DNA of 58,593 nt from Steroidobacteraceae bacterium (GTDB lineage: Bacteria > Pseudomonadota > Gammaproteobacteria > Steroidobacterales > Steroidobacteraceae): contig JAPZRU010000021.1 in assembly GCA_027531255.1 (NCBI GenBank), positions 1 to 58,593 on the forward strand, given 5' to 3'. Positions within the stretch are counted from its first letter, which is position 1. Every line of letters begins with the position of its first letter. A program made the position numbers and the translations under genes. Shown here piece after piece: positions 26,375 to 34,970 of this stretch. A model generated the notes under the pieces. It had not been told where the DNA came from. It saw only the letters and a program-made list of their open reading frames with translations, and did no database searches.

Positions 26375-27277
26375 ATGCCCCGCAAGAACCCGATCCGCAC
26401 CGCCGTGTTCCCGGTCGCCGGTCGTGGCACTCGCTTCCTGCCCGCCACGAAGGCGAGCCCGAAGGAGATGCTGCCGATCGTCGACAAGCCGCTGATCCAG
26501 TATGCAGCCGAAGAAGCGCTCGCCGCGGGCGCGACCAACCTCGTGTTCATCACCGGCAGCAGCAAGCGGGCGATCGAGGACCACTTCGACTCGGACGCGG
26601 AACTCGAGGCCGCGCTCGAGGCCCAGGGCAAGCAGGACCTCCTGGACTCGCTGCGCGGCATCCTGCCGGCGTCGGCGAGCTGCATCTACATTCGGCAGCC
26701 TTCGCCGCTCGGCCTCGGTCATGCGGTCCTGTGCGCGCGGCCGGTGGTCGGCAGCGAGCCGTTCTACGTCCACCTCGCCGACGACCTGATCGACGCCGAG
26801 CGCCCGTGCCTCGGCCAGATGGCGGACGCGTTCGTCGAGCGTGGCGGCGGGAGCGTGCTGGGCGTGCAGACGGTCGATCGTCGCGAAACCGACAAGTACG
26901 GCATCGTCGCGGTCGAGAAGATCAACGAGCGCCTGTCGCGCGTGCGCCAGATCGTCGAGAAGCCGAAGCCCGACGAGGCACCGTCGAACCTCGCGGTGGT
27001 GGGGCGGTACCTGCTCAGCCCCACGATCTTCGACAAGCTCGAGAAGATCGGTCGGGGTGCGGGCGGCGAGATCCAGCTGACTGACGGCATCGCCGCGCTG
27101 CTCGGCCAGGAAGACGTCCATGCCTACGCGTTCGAGGGCAAGCGCTACGACTGCGGCAGCAAGCTCGGGTACCTCGAGGCGACGGTCGAGTACGGACTGA
27201 AGCACCCGCAGCTCGGCGACGCGTTCGCCGACATCCTGGCGCGAGTGCTCGCCCAGCGGCTGCGGCGTTCGGCCTGA
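26375..27277 (+). CDS. galU: UTP--glucose-1-phosphate uridylyltransferase
   Basis: 300-residue nucleotidyltransferase making UDP-glucose. [20 protein letters not shown] (nucleotide-binding loop), [23 protein letters not shown], and [20 protein letters not shown] with the catalytic Lys region. Its product feeds exopolysaccharide and LPS sugars, consistent with nearby lapAB. It ends in a gap holding heptamer repeats and faces the GMC gene tail-to-tail. Confidence 0.96.
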   Translation: MPRKNPIRTAVFPVAGRGTRFLPATKASPKEMLPIVDKPLIQYAAEEALAAGATNLVFITGSSKRAIEDHFDSDAELEAALEAQGKQDLLDSLRGILPASASCIYIRQPSPLGLGHAVLCARPVVGSEPFYVHLADDLIDAERPCLGQMADAFVERGGGSVLGVQTVDRRETDKYGIVAVEKINERLSRVRQIVEKPKPDEAPSNLAVVGRYLLSPTIFDKLEKIGRGAGGEIQLTDGIAALLGQEDVHAYAFEGKRYDCGSKLGYLEATVEYGLKHPQLGDAFADILARVLAQRLRRSA

Positions 27278-27297
27278 GCCGACGCAGTCTCGGCCGG

Positions 27298-27350
27298 CCG
27301 CGAGCCGCGAGCCGCGAGCCGCGAGCCGCAAGCCGCAAGCCGCAAGCCTC
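27298..27350. repeat. Heptanucleotide tandem repeat
   Basis: About seven copies of a 7-bp unit: GAGCCGC four times, then AAGCCGC three times, decaying to CTCAGGC. It fills the 71-bp gap between convergent galU and the GMC gene and runs just into the 3' end of the latter. The switch from GAG to AAG units shows two expansion episodes. Slippage here would change the intergenic length, not galU. Confidence 0.9.
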
Positions 27351-28932
27351 AGGCCGCGATCGAGCCGGCGATCTTCTCCGCGATCATGATCGTCGGCGCG
27401 TTGGTGTTGCCGCTCACCAGCAGGGGCATCACGGAGGCGTCCACGACGCGCAGGTTCTGGACGCCGCGCACCCGCAGCTTCACGTCGACGACCGCGTCCG
27501 GATCGTGGTCGGAGCCCATGCGGCACGTCCCGACCGGGTGGTAGATCGTCTCGGCCTTGCGGCGGATCGCGCCAGCGAGCTCCGCATCCGAGCACGCGTC
27601 CTCGCCGGGGAACACCTCATGCCCGCGGTAAGGATCGAACGGCGCGGCCGCGCCGATCTCCCGCGCCAGGCGCACGCCCGCCACCAGCGTCGCGAGGTCT
27701 TCCGGCGCCGCCAGGTAGTTCGCGTGGATCGCCGGCGCGTCGGCCGCGCTGGCGGTGCGCAGCCGCAGGTGTCCGCGGCTGGCCGGCCGCAGCACGCACG
27801 CGTGGATCGTATAGCCGTGGCCGGGCATCCGGTTGCGCCCGTGATCGTCGAGCTGGGCCGGCACGAAGTGCAGCTGCACGTCCGGCCGCGAGTCGACCGC
27901 GCGCGCGGTGCGCGCGAACCCACCGGCCTCCGCGACGTTCGACGAGCCAGGCCCGTCGCGGGTCAGCAGGTAACGCAGGCCCACCCACGCCTCGCCGAGC
28001 TTCGAGAAGTCGTAGGTGTCCTGGGTCCGGCACTTCCAGAGCGTGCAGAAGTCGAGGTGGTCCTGCAGGTTGGCGCCGACGCCCGGGAGGTCGGCGATCA
28101 CCGGGATGCCGTGGCGCGCGAGTTCCGCGCCGGCGCCGATCCCCGAGAGCATGAGCAGCTGCGGCGAGTTCACCGCGCCGCCGCAGAGCACGACCTCGCC
28201 GGCATCCGCGCGTTCGAGGCGCCCGCCGCGCGCGTATTCGACGCCGATGGCGCGCCGGCCGTCGAACAGCAGCCGCGATGCGAGAGCGCCGGTGACGACG
28301 CGCAGGTTCGGTCGCGACAGGGCAGGGCGCAGGTAGGCGACCGCGGCCGAACAGCGGCGTCCGTCGCGCTGGGTCACCTGGTAGAGCCCGACGCCTTCCT
28401 GGCACGCGCCGTTGAAGTCGTCGTTCGGCGGCACGCCGGCGGCCACCGCGGCCTCCACGAACACCCGCGACAGCGGCGCGACGTGGCGCAGGTCCGAGAC
28501 CGCCAGCGGCCCGCCGACGCCGTGGAACTCGTTCGCCCCGCGTGCCTGGTCCTCCGCGCGCCGGAACCACGGCAGCACCTCCGCATGACTCCAGCCCGCG
28601 CACCCCGCGGCCGCCCACGCGTCGTAGTCCTCGCGCTGGCCGCGCGTGTAGCACATCGCGTTGATCGAGCTCGAGCCGCCGAGTACGCGGCCGCGTGGCC
28701 ACCACAGGCGCCGCCCGTCCAGCGCCGGCTCCGGTTCCGTGTAGTAGTCCCAGTTGATCCCGCGGTGCTTCACGAGTTGCGCGATGCCCGCCGGCATGTG
28801 GATGAAGGGATTGGAATCGCGGCCGCCTGCCTCGAGCAGCAGGACGCGGCGGCGCGGATCCTCCGACAGCCTGGCCGCGAGCACGCAGCCGGCGGAACCG
28901 GCACCGACGATGACGACGTCGTGGGCGCTCAA
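27349..28932 (-). CDS. GMC family oxidoreductase (choline/alcohol dehydrogenase-like)
   Basis: 527-residue FAD flavoprotein from TTG 28932 with GGAGG 6 bases upstream. GAGSAG at 10-15 binds FAD; GRVLGGSSSINAMCYTRG is GMC signature 1, GAVNSPQLLMLSGIG is signature 2, HPVGTCRMG holds an active-site His at about 466, and GNTNAPTIMIAEKIA closes the FAD site. It oxidises an alcohol; choline is less likely than a long-chain or polyol substrate given the lipid-related operon, which is inference. Its start overlaps the stop of the FFLEELY gene. Confidence 0.9.
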   Translation of the reverse strand: MSAHDVVIVGAGSAGCVLAARLSEDPRRRVLLLEAGGRDSNPFIHMPAGIAQLVKHRGINWDYYTEPEPALDGRRLWWPRGRVLGGSSSINAMCYTRGQREDYDAWAAAGCAGWSHAEVLPWFRRAEDQARGANEFHGVGGPLAVSDLRHVAPLSRVFVEAAVAAGVPPNDDFNGACQEGVGLYQVTQRDGRRCSAAVAYLRPALSRPNLRVVTGALASRLLFDGRRAIGVEYARGGRLERADAGEVVLCGGAVNSPQLLMLSGIGAGAELARHGIPVIADLPGVGANLQDHLDFCTLWKCRTQDTYDFSKLGEAWVGLRYLLTRDGPGSSNVAEAGGFARTARAVDSRPDVQLHFVPAQLDDHGRNRMPGHGYTIHACVLRPASRGHLRLRTASAADAPAIHANYLAAPEDLATLVAGVRLAREIGAAAPFDPYRGHEVFPGEDACSDAELAGAIRRKAETIYHPVGTCRMGSDHDPDAVVDVKLRVRGVQNLRVVDASVMPLLVSGNTNAPTIMIAEKIAGSIAA

Positions 28933-29684
28933 GGAACACCTCCAGCGGCCGTGCCGTTCAGCGGCAGGCCCGCGAACGGATCGGGCTCGCCGGCGTAGAG
29001 CCGCTCCAGCAGCGCCCATTCGCGCGTGCGCACGATGCCAAGGAACTCGCCGGCGCCGTGCATTTGATGGAATGCGCGGTAGCCGCGCTCGAGGAACTCG
29101 TGCAGCGCCCCGAAACCCGCCGCGTGCGCGGGACGGCGGGCGAGCTTCACGAGCAGCCCGAGCCCGGGCGTGCGCACGAGCGTCTCGATTGCGTCGCCGA
29201 GACCGACGATCCAGTCGATCTGCTGCTCCCGGAACTCGCGCGAGCCCGCCGCCCGATAGGACTCGGCATAGTCGCGACCGGTGATTGCGCGAGCCTGCGG
29301 CAGCCGGCGTGCCACCTCCGCGTCGAGCTCCTGCGTCAGCACCTCGAGTGCGATCGCGCGACGCAGCGCTTCGATCGCAGCGTCGGGCAGGGCCTTCTCG
29401 AGGGCCCGATGCGCGCGCTCGAGGTCGTGGTCGCGCGGGCTCACGTCCACGTCGCCGTAGAGTTCTTCGAGGAAGAACGCGATCGCGGGGGCGTAGCGGG
29501 GTTGCGCGGCGAGGTCCGCGTAGGTGGCCGCGAGCCGCGCGCCCTGCCAGCGTCGCAGCCGTGCCAGTGTGGCGGCGAACGGCGGGTCGTCGTGACCCAG
29601 GGTGCGCAGCGCCCGGTCCCGCGCGATCAGCCGGGCGAGTGGCTCGGAAGCGATGTCGTGCATGGCGTCGAGCGATGCGTTCAT
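28929..29684 (-). CDS. FFLEELY motif protein
   Basis: A 251-residue soluble, helical protein containing the motif FFLEELY at about 69-75, after which this uncharacterised family is named. Other features are the downstream YGDVDVSPRD, paired ALEKALPDAAIEALRRAIALE helices and RAFHQMHGAGEFLGIVRTRE near the end. No catalytic motif is evident. ATG 29684 overlaps the stop of the alpha/beta hydrolase gene (ATGA) and its own stop overlaps the GMC start, so it is tightly coupled to lipid-active enzymes. Function unknown. Confidence 0.75.
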   Translation of the reverse strand: MNASLDAMHDIASEPLARLIARDRALRTLGHDDPPFAATLARLRRWQGARLAATYADLAAQPRYAPAIAFFLEELYGDVDVSPRDHDLERAHRALEKALPDAAIEALRRAIALEVLTQELDAEVARRLPQARAITGRDYAESYRAAGSREFREQQIDWIVGLGDAIETLVRTPGLGLLVKLARRPAHAAGFGALHEFLERGYRAFHQMHGAGEFLGIVRTREWALLERLYAGEPDPFAGLPLNGTAAGGVP

Positions 29685-30589
29685 GCCGGCGCCTCGGCGG
29701 CGATCCAGCGGTCGAGGCGGCGCGCGACCTCCTCCACGATGCGCGGCGACCATAGCAGATCGACGTGCCCTACGCCGGTGAACGCCAGGTTGTCGGCGCA
29801 CGCCCACCGGCACGAACCTGCCGGCGAGACCAGCTCGTCGTGCCACGACCAGATCGCCGCGCAGTGCACGCCGCGCGGCACGCCGCCGCCGTCCAGCTCG
29901 TTGAGCCAAAGGCTGCCCCGGCGCAGCGCACGCGCCGCATCGCCGAACGCGAGGCGGGCCTGAAGCGACCCCGCGTGCGGTGTCCCGAGCGTCACGAGTC
30001 CCGCGACGGGGAGGTCGGGGTGCCGCTGGAGCAGCCGGCGCGAAACGAGTCCACCCATGCTGTGCGCGACTAGGTAGAGCGGGGCGCGCGCGCCTCGGAG
30101 CGTGCGGGCCAGGGCGTCCGCCATGGCGTCGAGGCTGCCGAGCGCCGGTTCCAGCGTCACCGCGATCGCAGGGTGCCCGCGCCGTGCGAGCGCGCGCCGG
30201 AACCACCACCAGGACGCCCGATTGCAGAGGATGCCGTGCACGAGCACGACGCGGGGTGCCTGCCGGCCGGTGCCGCCGAGGTCGGGTTCGGGCGGCAGCC
30301 ACGGCTCGAACGGCACCAGCGCGTAGTTGCGCCACATCGCCAGCACCTCGCGGACGACGAGGCGCGCACGGTCGGCGAGCGTCAGTCGGACGTGCGCGTC
30401 GCGCTGGCCCGCGACGAGCGCGATCGCGTACCCGACGCACACTGCGAGTGCCCGCAGGCCGAAGTGCATCGCGAGGACGAAGGCGACCAGCGTCCACGGG
30501 CTCCAGCCCGCGAGTAACGCATGGCGCGCGAGCGCGACGTAGGCGACGAGCTCCAGGACGAGCGCGACGAGGAACGCGCGCGCGACCAT
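29681..30589 (-). CDS. Membrane-anchored alpha/beta hydrolase (lipase-like)
   Basis: 302 residues. Two hydrophobic helices at about 5-55 anchor the protein; the hydrolase fold starts at VVLVHGILCNRASWWWFRRAL (quoted in part, oxyanion region). The nucleophile elbow is AHSMGG, followed by VTLGTPHAGS typical of triacylglycerol lipase/PGAP1-like enzymes, with a late Asp/His pair around VGHVDLLW. It likely cleaves an ester lipid on the inner membrane. It lies between the patatin and FFLEELY genes, 4 bp after the former. Confidence 0.85.
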   Translation of the reverse strand: MVARAFLVALVLELVAYVALARHALLAGWSPWTLVAFVLAMHFGLRALAVCVGYAIALVAGQRDAHVRLTLADRARLVVREVLAMWRNYALVPFEPWLPPEPDLGGTGRQAPRVVLVHGILCNRASWWWFRRALARRGHPAIAVTLEPALGSLDAMADALARTLRGARAPLYLVAHSMGGLVSRRLLQRHPDLPVAGLVTLGTPHAGSLQARLAFGDAARALRRGSLWLNELDGGGVPRGVHCAAIWSWHDELVSPAGSCRWACADNLAFTGVGHVDLLWSPRIVEEVARRLDRWIAAEAPA

Positions 30590-30593
30590 GAGC

Positions 30594-31808
30594 TCACGTC
30601 ACGGCCAGGCGGGCCGCCAGCCGGTCGAGCGTCGCGTGCAGCCGGCCCGTGACCGGCTGGTAGTGGCGGCGACGTTCCTTCACAGCGGCCTGATACGTAC
30701 GGTCCTCGTCCGCCAGCACGTCGTGCCGCAGGCGAAGCCCGTGACGCGCCAGCAGCGGCCTGAGGCGGGCGTCGCGCCGGCGCAGGTCCGCGCGCGTGCG
30801 CTGGTAGGAGTGTTCGACCAGGCGGCGGCGGTCCGAGTACTTGAACATGTTGACGAAGAACATCTGCTCGTCCGAGCGGTCGGGCTCGAACAGGATCATG
30901 TCGGCGTGGGGATGGCTGTGGCGGTACGCGGCCATGCCGACCAGCATGCGCGACTGGATCAGTGCGCGGAAGGTCTGGCTCATCACGAGCGGGAAACCGC
31001 CTGCCTCGACGCGCGTGCGGCCGCCGTGCGCATAGGCGTCGTAGGCGACCAGCGGGTTCACGCAGATCACGAAGTCCGCACCCTCCTCGAGCGCGAGCGA
31101 CGCATGCATCGTGCGCATCAGCGCCCCGTCGACGTAGGTGTGGCCGCGGATCTCGACGGGCGGGTAAAGACCGGGCAGTGCCGTGCTCGCCTGGATCGCG
31201 CGGGAGACGGGCACGTCGTCGAGCCCCGGGCCGCCGAAGCGGGCGGCGGTGCCGCCGTCGAGGTCCGTGGCGACGACGTACAGGCGGTGCGGCAGGCGCC
31301 GGAAGTCGTTGCTGCGACCGGCGCTCTCGAACATGTGCGCGAGGAAGCGCTCGTAGGGCCGGTTGTCGAACAGCCCGGTCGGCAGGAGCCGGCCGAGCGG
31401 TTCGAGCGACTGGGCCCAGTTGCCGCGCCAGGGAGCCGACAGGTACTGCTTCGCGATCTCGAGCAGCAGGCCCGGTGCGCCGAGCATCCGGCGCGCGTAC
31501 TCGTCGAAAGCGGGCTGCAGGAACAGCCCGGGCGTCATCGGGTACTCGTCCGCGGCGTTGTCGATGAACAGCACGCCCATGTCGAGCGGGTCGAAGCCGT
31601 TCACGAGGCCCGCCGCGACGATCGCGCCGGAACTCACGCCGACGTAGACGTCGAGGCTCGTAACGTCGAGACCCTCGACGGACTCGGCGAGCGCGTGGAG
31701 TGCACCGAGCTCGTAGAACGCGCCCAACGGCCCGCCGCCGGCCAGCGCGAGGCCGATCTTGGCCCGGGACCGCGACCGGGGGCGGGTCGCCGGCTGGAGA
31801 GTCAGCAT
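30594..31808 (-). CDS. Patatin-like phospholipase
   Basis: 404-residue serine acyl hydrolase: LALAGGGPLGAFYELGAL (oxyanion Gly-rich loop), GVSSGA with the nucleophile Ser, and YVDGAL with the dyad Asp. The C-terminus (about 290-404) is Arg-rich. No signal peptide. Such proteins release fatty acids from phospholipids or storage lipid. It follows the phasin gene by 10 bp, pointing to a role at storage granules or membranes (inference). Confidence 0.9.
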   Translation of the reverse strand: MLTLQPATRPRSRSRAKIGLALAGGGPLGAFYELGALHALAESVEGLDVTSLDVYVGVSSGAIVAAGLVNGFDPLDMGVLFIDNAADEYPMTPGLFLQPAFDEYARRMLGAPGLLLEIAKQYLSAPWRGNWAQSLEPLGRLLPTGLFDNRPYERFLAHMFESAGRSNDFRRLPHRLYVVATDLDGGTAARFGGPGLDDVPVSRAIQASTALPGLYPPVEIRGHTYVDGALMRTMHASLALEEGADFVICVNPLVAYDAYAHGGRTRVEAGGFPLVMSQTFRALIQSRMLVGMAAYRHSHPHADMILFEPDRSDEQMFFVNMFKYSDRRRLVEHSYQRTRADLRRRDARLRPLLARHGLRLRHDVLADEDRTYQAAVKERRRHYQPVTGRLHATLDRLAARLAVT

Positions 31809-31818
31809 TCGGCCGCCC

Positions 31819-32334
31819 TCAGGCGGCGCGCGCGGCCTTCCGCGGCGCCGTGCGGCGGCGTCCTGCCTTCGCGCGTCCGCGGCCGCGCGCCCTGCCGTTC
31901 TTCGTGCCGAGCGCGACGACGTTGGCGTTGAGCTCGTCCACGCGCCTCATGAGCGCCTGGATCTCATCCGCCGTCGGCACGCCGACCTGCTGCAGCACCC
32001 TCTGCACGCGGCCCTGGAAGATCCGTTCCAGGTTGTCCCAGGTCTCGGTGGCCTGGTCGCGCGTGCCCTTCATCCGCTCCTCGACCGCGCCCTGTACGGT
32101 CGTGATCGCCTCGCGCAGCGTGGATTCGGCCTGGTTGCGCGAACGGTCGATGAAGCCGGCACCCTCGACGATCAGGGTTTCGAAAGCGCGCGGGCCTTCC
32201 TTCTGCGCGCGGGCCAGGGCGCCCATCCCGGCCAGCCAGATCTGGTGGACGGCGTCCACGAGCGTGATCTGCGGGTTCGATGCGGCGCTGCGACGCGCGC
32301 GCTTGGCGAGTTTTCCGGTCTTCTTGACGGCCAT
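31819..32334 (-). CDS. Phasin family granule-associated protein
   Basis: 171 residues. QITLVDAVHQIWLAGMGALARAQKEGPRAF (quoted in part) and the long amphipathic helix to about 140 match the phasin/PhaI-PhaF family coating polyhydroxyalkanoate or other lipid inclusions. The C-terminus (148-171) is Arg/Lys/Ala-rich, like the DNA-binding tail of PhaF. A strong ribosome site (AAAGGAGG) precedes ATG 32334. It is the first gene of a leftward five-gene operon. No PHA synthase is in the window, and nearby wax ester genes suggest granules of wax could also be its target. Confidence 0.85.
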   Translation of the reverse strand: MAVKKTGKLAKRARRSAASNPQITLVDAVHQIWLAGMGALARAQKEGPRAFETLIVEGAGFIDRSRNQAESTLREAITTVQGAVEERMKGTRDQATETWDNLERIFQGRVQRVLQQVGVPTADEIQALMRRVDELNANVVALGTKNGRARGRGRAKAGRRRTAPRKAARAA

Positions 32335-32496
32335 GATGATCCTCCTTTGGTGCGGCGGGAAGCGGCCTTCGGTACCGCCGGGATTGTGCCGATGATGGCG
32401 ATCGTGGCGCTGCGACGGCTGCGTCCTGCACGGATCCCGATGCGATTATTCTCCCGGTACGCTCGGTCCCGATCAGTAGTTCCCGTAGGCGGAGCC

Positions 32497-33372
32497 ATGA
32501 CCGCACGCAAGGGCGCGACGCGCCGGTGGGTACAGTTTTCGTACAAGGGGGCGGACTACGATCGGCCCGGGCCGGAGCTCGTGAAGCACTGGGCGCGCCT
32601 GCACCGCGGCGACGCCGAGCGCCTGCCGGACGCGAAGCGAGTCGCCGCGCTGTACGGGCGGGCGGGCGCGGCGCGCGACGCGGTCGCGATCGAGGCGGAC
32701 GACGCAGATCTCGCCGTGGGCGTGCAGGAGGCCTGGCGCGCCTTCCACCGCGGCGATTTCGAGGCGGCGTGGCACGGCGGGCGCGCACTCGGGCCGCTCG
32801 GTGTGTCGCCGGCGGTGAAGTCCGCCGGCGTCTACGCGACGTATCTCGCCGAGAACGGCGCAGCGGCCGAGCGGCTGCTCCGCGAGGCGGTCGCGCTGGC
32901 CGAGTCGGCGGCGAAGGCCTGTCCCGACTACGCCAACGCGCACTATTTCCATGCCTTCGCCCTCGGCCGCTACAGCCAGCGCATCTCCGTGCTGAAGGCG
33001 ATCGCCGCCGGCCACGCCGGCAGGGTCCGTGCCAGTCTCGACCGGGCCCTGCAACTCGAGCCCAGGCACGCCGACGCCCACCTCGCGCTCGGTCTCTACC
33101 ACGCGGAGATCGTCGGCAAGGTCGGTGGGATCGCGGCGAAAGTGACCTACGGCGCCAGCGCGGCGGCGGCGGAGAAGCACTTCGAGAAGGCGCTCGCGCT
33201 GTTCCCGGAATCCCCGATCGCCCGCGTGGAGTACGCGAACGGGCTGCTCGCGATGCACGGCGACAGGGCGCAGGACCGCGCCGCGTCGCTGTACGAAGAG
33301 GCGGCCGCGTGCCGTCCGGAAGACGCGATGGAGCGGCTCGACGTCGAGCAGGCGAGGGCGGAACTCGGCTGA
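32497..33372 (+). CDS. Tetratricopeptide-like protein
   Basis: 291 residues with helical TPR-like repeats: EAWRAFHRGDFEAAWHGGRA, YANAHYFHAFALGRYSQRI, DRALQLEPRHADAHLALGLY and FEKALALFPESPIARVEYAN. The first 60 residues are basic and lack a signal peptide. The arrangement resembles the TatT-type TPR proteins of TRAP systems, but no TRAP transporter genes are nearby. ATG at 32497, with GGAG 3 bases before it. It is divergent from the phasin gene and ends 15 bp from the wax synthase tail. Confidence 0.7.
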   Translation: MTARKGATRRWVQFSYKGADYDRPGPELVKHWARLHRGDAERLPDAKRVAALYGRAGAARDAVAIEADDADLAVGVQEAWRAFHRGDFEAAWHGGRALGPLGVSPAVKSAGVYATYLAENGAAAERLLREAVALAESAAKACPDYANAHYFHAFALGRYSQRISVLKAIAAGHAGRVRASLDRALQLEPRHADAHLALGLYHAEIVGKVGGIAAKVTYGASAAAAEKHFEKALALFPESPIARVEYANGLLAMHGDRAQDRAASLYEEAAACRPEDAMERLDVEQARAELG

Positions 33373-33387
33373 CCGATGTGCCGAGCG

Positions 33388-34830
33388 TCAGGCGTCCGTG
33401 CGTTCGCAGTGCGCCGCGCCGAGCAGGGTGAGCAGCAGCAGTCGCTCGAACTCTGCGGCGAAGCCGTCGACGATGCGGTGCGGCTCCGGGAGCAACGTGC
33501 GGTCCGCCACCACGCCGAACAGCACCTCGTCCACGTACGTCAGCACGCTGATGCCGAGACCGATGCTGCCGCTCTGGGGCACCCAGAAGTACATCTCGTC
33601 GATCGGGCGGCCGCACAGGTACAACCTCTCGCGGGGGCCGGGCACGTTCGAGACCACGGCGCTGGCCTTGCGGCTCAGCGTGTCCACCGCGAGTCCCTGG
33701 ACCGGCGCAGGCAGGTAGCCCAGCGCGCTCAGCACCACGAACGCCGCCGCGGGCTGCTGGGAGCCCTTGAGTTCGCGCATGTACCGGCGCACCGCGTAGA
33801 GCCGCTCGAGCGGGTGCTGCATGCCGATCGGCAGGTCCAGGAACGCGAGCCCGAAGCGGTTGCCGAGGCACGGGGGTTCGTCGGGCGGGCGCAGGTTCAC
33901 CGGTACGGCGGCGCGAACCGTCAGGTCCGTCGTGTCGTGACCGAGCGAGCGCAGGTAGCGTCCGAGCGTGCCGGCGACGATCGACATCACGACGTCGTTG
34001 ATCGTGCAGCCGAGCGCCCGGGCGACGGTGCGGACCTCGGCCAGCGCGACGGGTGGCGCCCACGCGACCTGTTTGCGGGTGCCGAGCGTGCCGCGGAGCG
34101 GCGAGCGCGGATCGTCGGGCAACCGCAGCAGTGCGGCGAATTCGCCCGCCACGCCGCCTGCCACTCCGGCCGCCTTCTGAGCCGACCCCAGTGCCTCCAG
34201 CGGATGCAGGAGGCCGTGCAGGCCCGTCTCGACCAGGAACTCGCCGTCACGCAGGGCCTGACCGAGGAATGCCGTGGCGGGCCCCACCAGCGAGCGCAGC
34301 CAGGGGAGCAGGGCGTCGTCCTCGGCATGGACGTCCTCGAGCGTCGGCGCGCCCGGCCGCGCCGTGTCTTCGGGTGTCCGCGTGGTCAGCCCGAGGAACA
34401 TCTTCACGAGCGCGATGCCGTCGGCATAGCAATGGTGGATTCGCAGCACGACGGCGCTGCCGTGGCCGTACTCCGGCACGAGGTCGAAGCGCCACAGCGG
34501 GCGCCGCGGATCGAGGGCCGAACTGGCGAGTTCGCCGACCAGTGCCTCGAGGTCCGCCTGCGACGGGCCGGCGGGGCGAACCTCGCCGACGTGTGCCTCG
34601 AGCTCGAAATAGGGGTCGTCCACCCAGGTGCCGCCGATGCCCTCGTCCACGGGGACCGCGCGAAAGCGGGCGTGCTGCAGGAACCGTTCGGCGACCAGAC
34701 CGCGCAGGTCGGCGAGCGTGCACCGCTCCCCGAGCACGATCACCGACACGATCACCATCGGGTTGGTGCGGCGCTCCATGCGGAGCCAAGCCGTATCGAT
34801 GCTCGACATGCGTTGGCGCATCGAGATCAT
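33388..34830 (-). CDS. Wax ester synthase / diacylglycerol acyltransferase (WS/DGAT)
   Basis: 480-residue bifunctional acyltransferase that esterifies fatty acyl-CoA with fatty alcohol or diacylglycerol. The catalytic HHxxxDG reads HHCYADG at about 131-137; PLWRFDLV, NDVVMSIVAGTLGRYL and SNVPGPRERLYLCG are the other WS/DGAT marks. It begins MISMRQRMSSIDTAWLRME, the usual start. It is divergent from the fatty acyl-CoA reductase, which makes the alcohol substrate. Confidence 0.93.
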   Translation of the reverse strand: MISMRQRMSSIDTAWLRMERRTNPMVIVSVIVLGERCTLADLRGLVAERFLQHARFRAVPVDEGIGGTWVDDPYFELEAHVGEVRPAGPSQADLEALVGELASSALDPRRPLWRFDLVPEYGHGSAVVLRIHHCYADGIALVKMFLGLTTRTPEDTARPGAPTLEDVHAEDDALLPWLRSLVGPATAFLGQALRDGEFLVETGLHGLLHPLEALGSAQKAAGVAGGVAGEFAALLRLPDDPRSPLRGTLGTRKQVAWAPPVALAEVRTVARALGCTINDVVMSIVAGTLGRYLRSLGHDTTDLTVRAAVPVNLRPPDEPPCLGNRFGLAFLDLPIGMQHPLERLYAVRRYMRELKGSQQPAAAFVVLSALGYLPAPVQGLAVDTLSRKASAVVSNVPGPRERLYLCGRPIDEMYFWVPQSGSIGLGISVLTYVDEVLFGVVADRTLLPEPHRIVDGFAAEFERLLLLTLLGAAHCERTDA

Positions 34831-34932
34831 CGCGTCGTCCGCTGCCGTGTGCCGCCCACGCGGGCCCTTGTAGCCTTCGCGCCGAGCGGCGGGAATACCG
34901 GCTTGCCACGAGGCTGCGGGACCGTGTGGAGC

Positions 34933-34948
34933 GTACCGTTCGCGGTAC
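34933..34948. promoter_or_regulatory. Inverted repeat in the wax-ester divergent promoter region
   Basis: GTACCG-TTCG-CGGTAC is a perfect 6-bp inverted repeat with a 4-base centre, 23 bp before the reductase ATG and 103 bp before the wax synthase start. It could be a regulator site or the top of an mRNA hairpin in the reductase leader (UUCG is a stable loop). Confidence 0.4.
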
Positions 34949-34970
34949 GGTCGCCAGGATGGAAGGCTCC

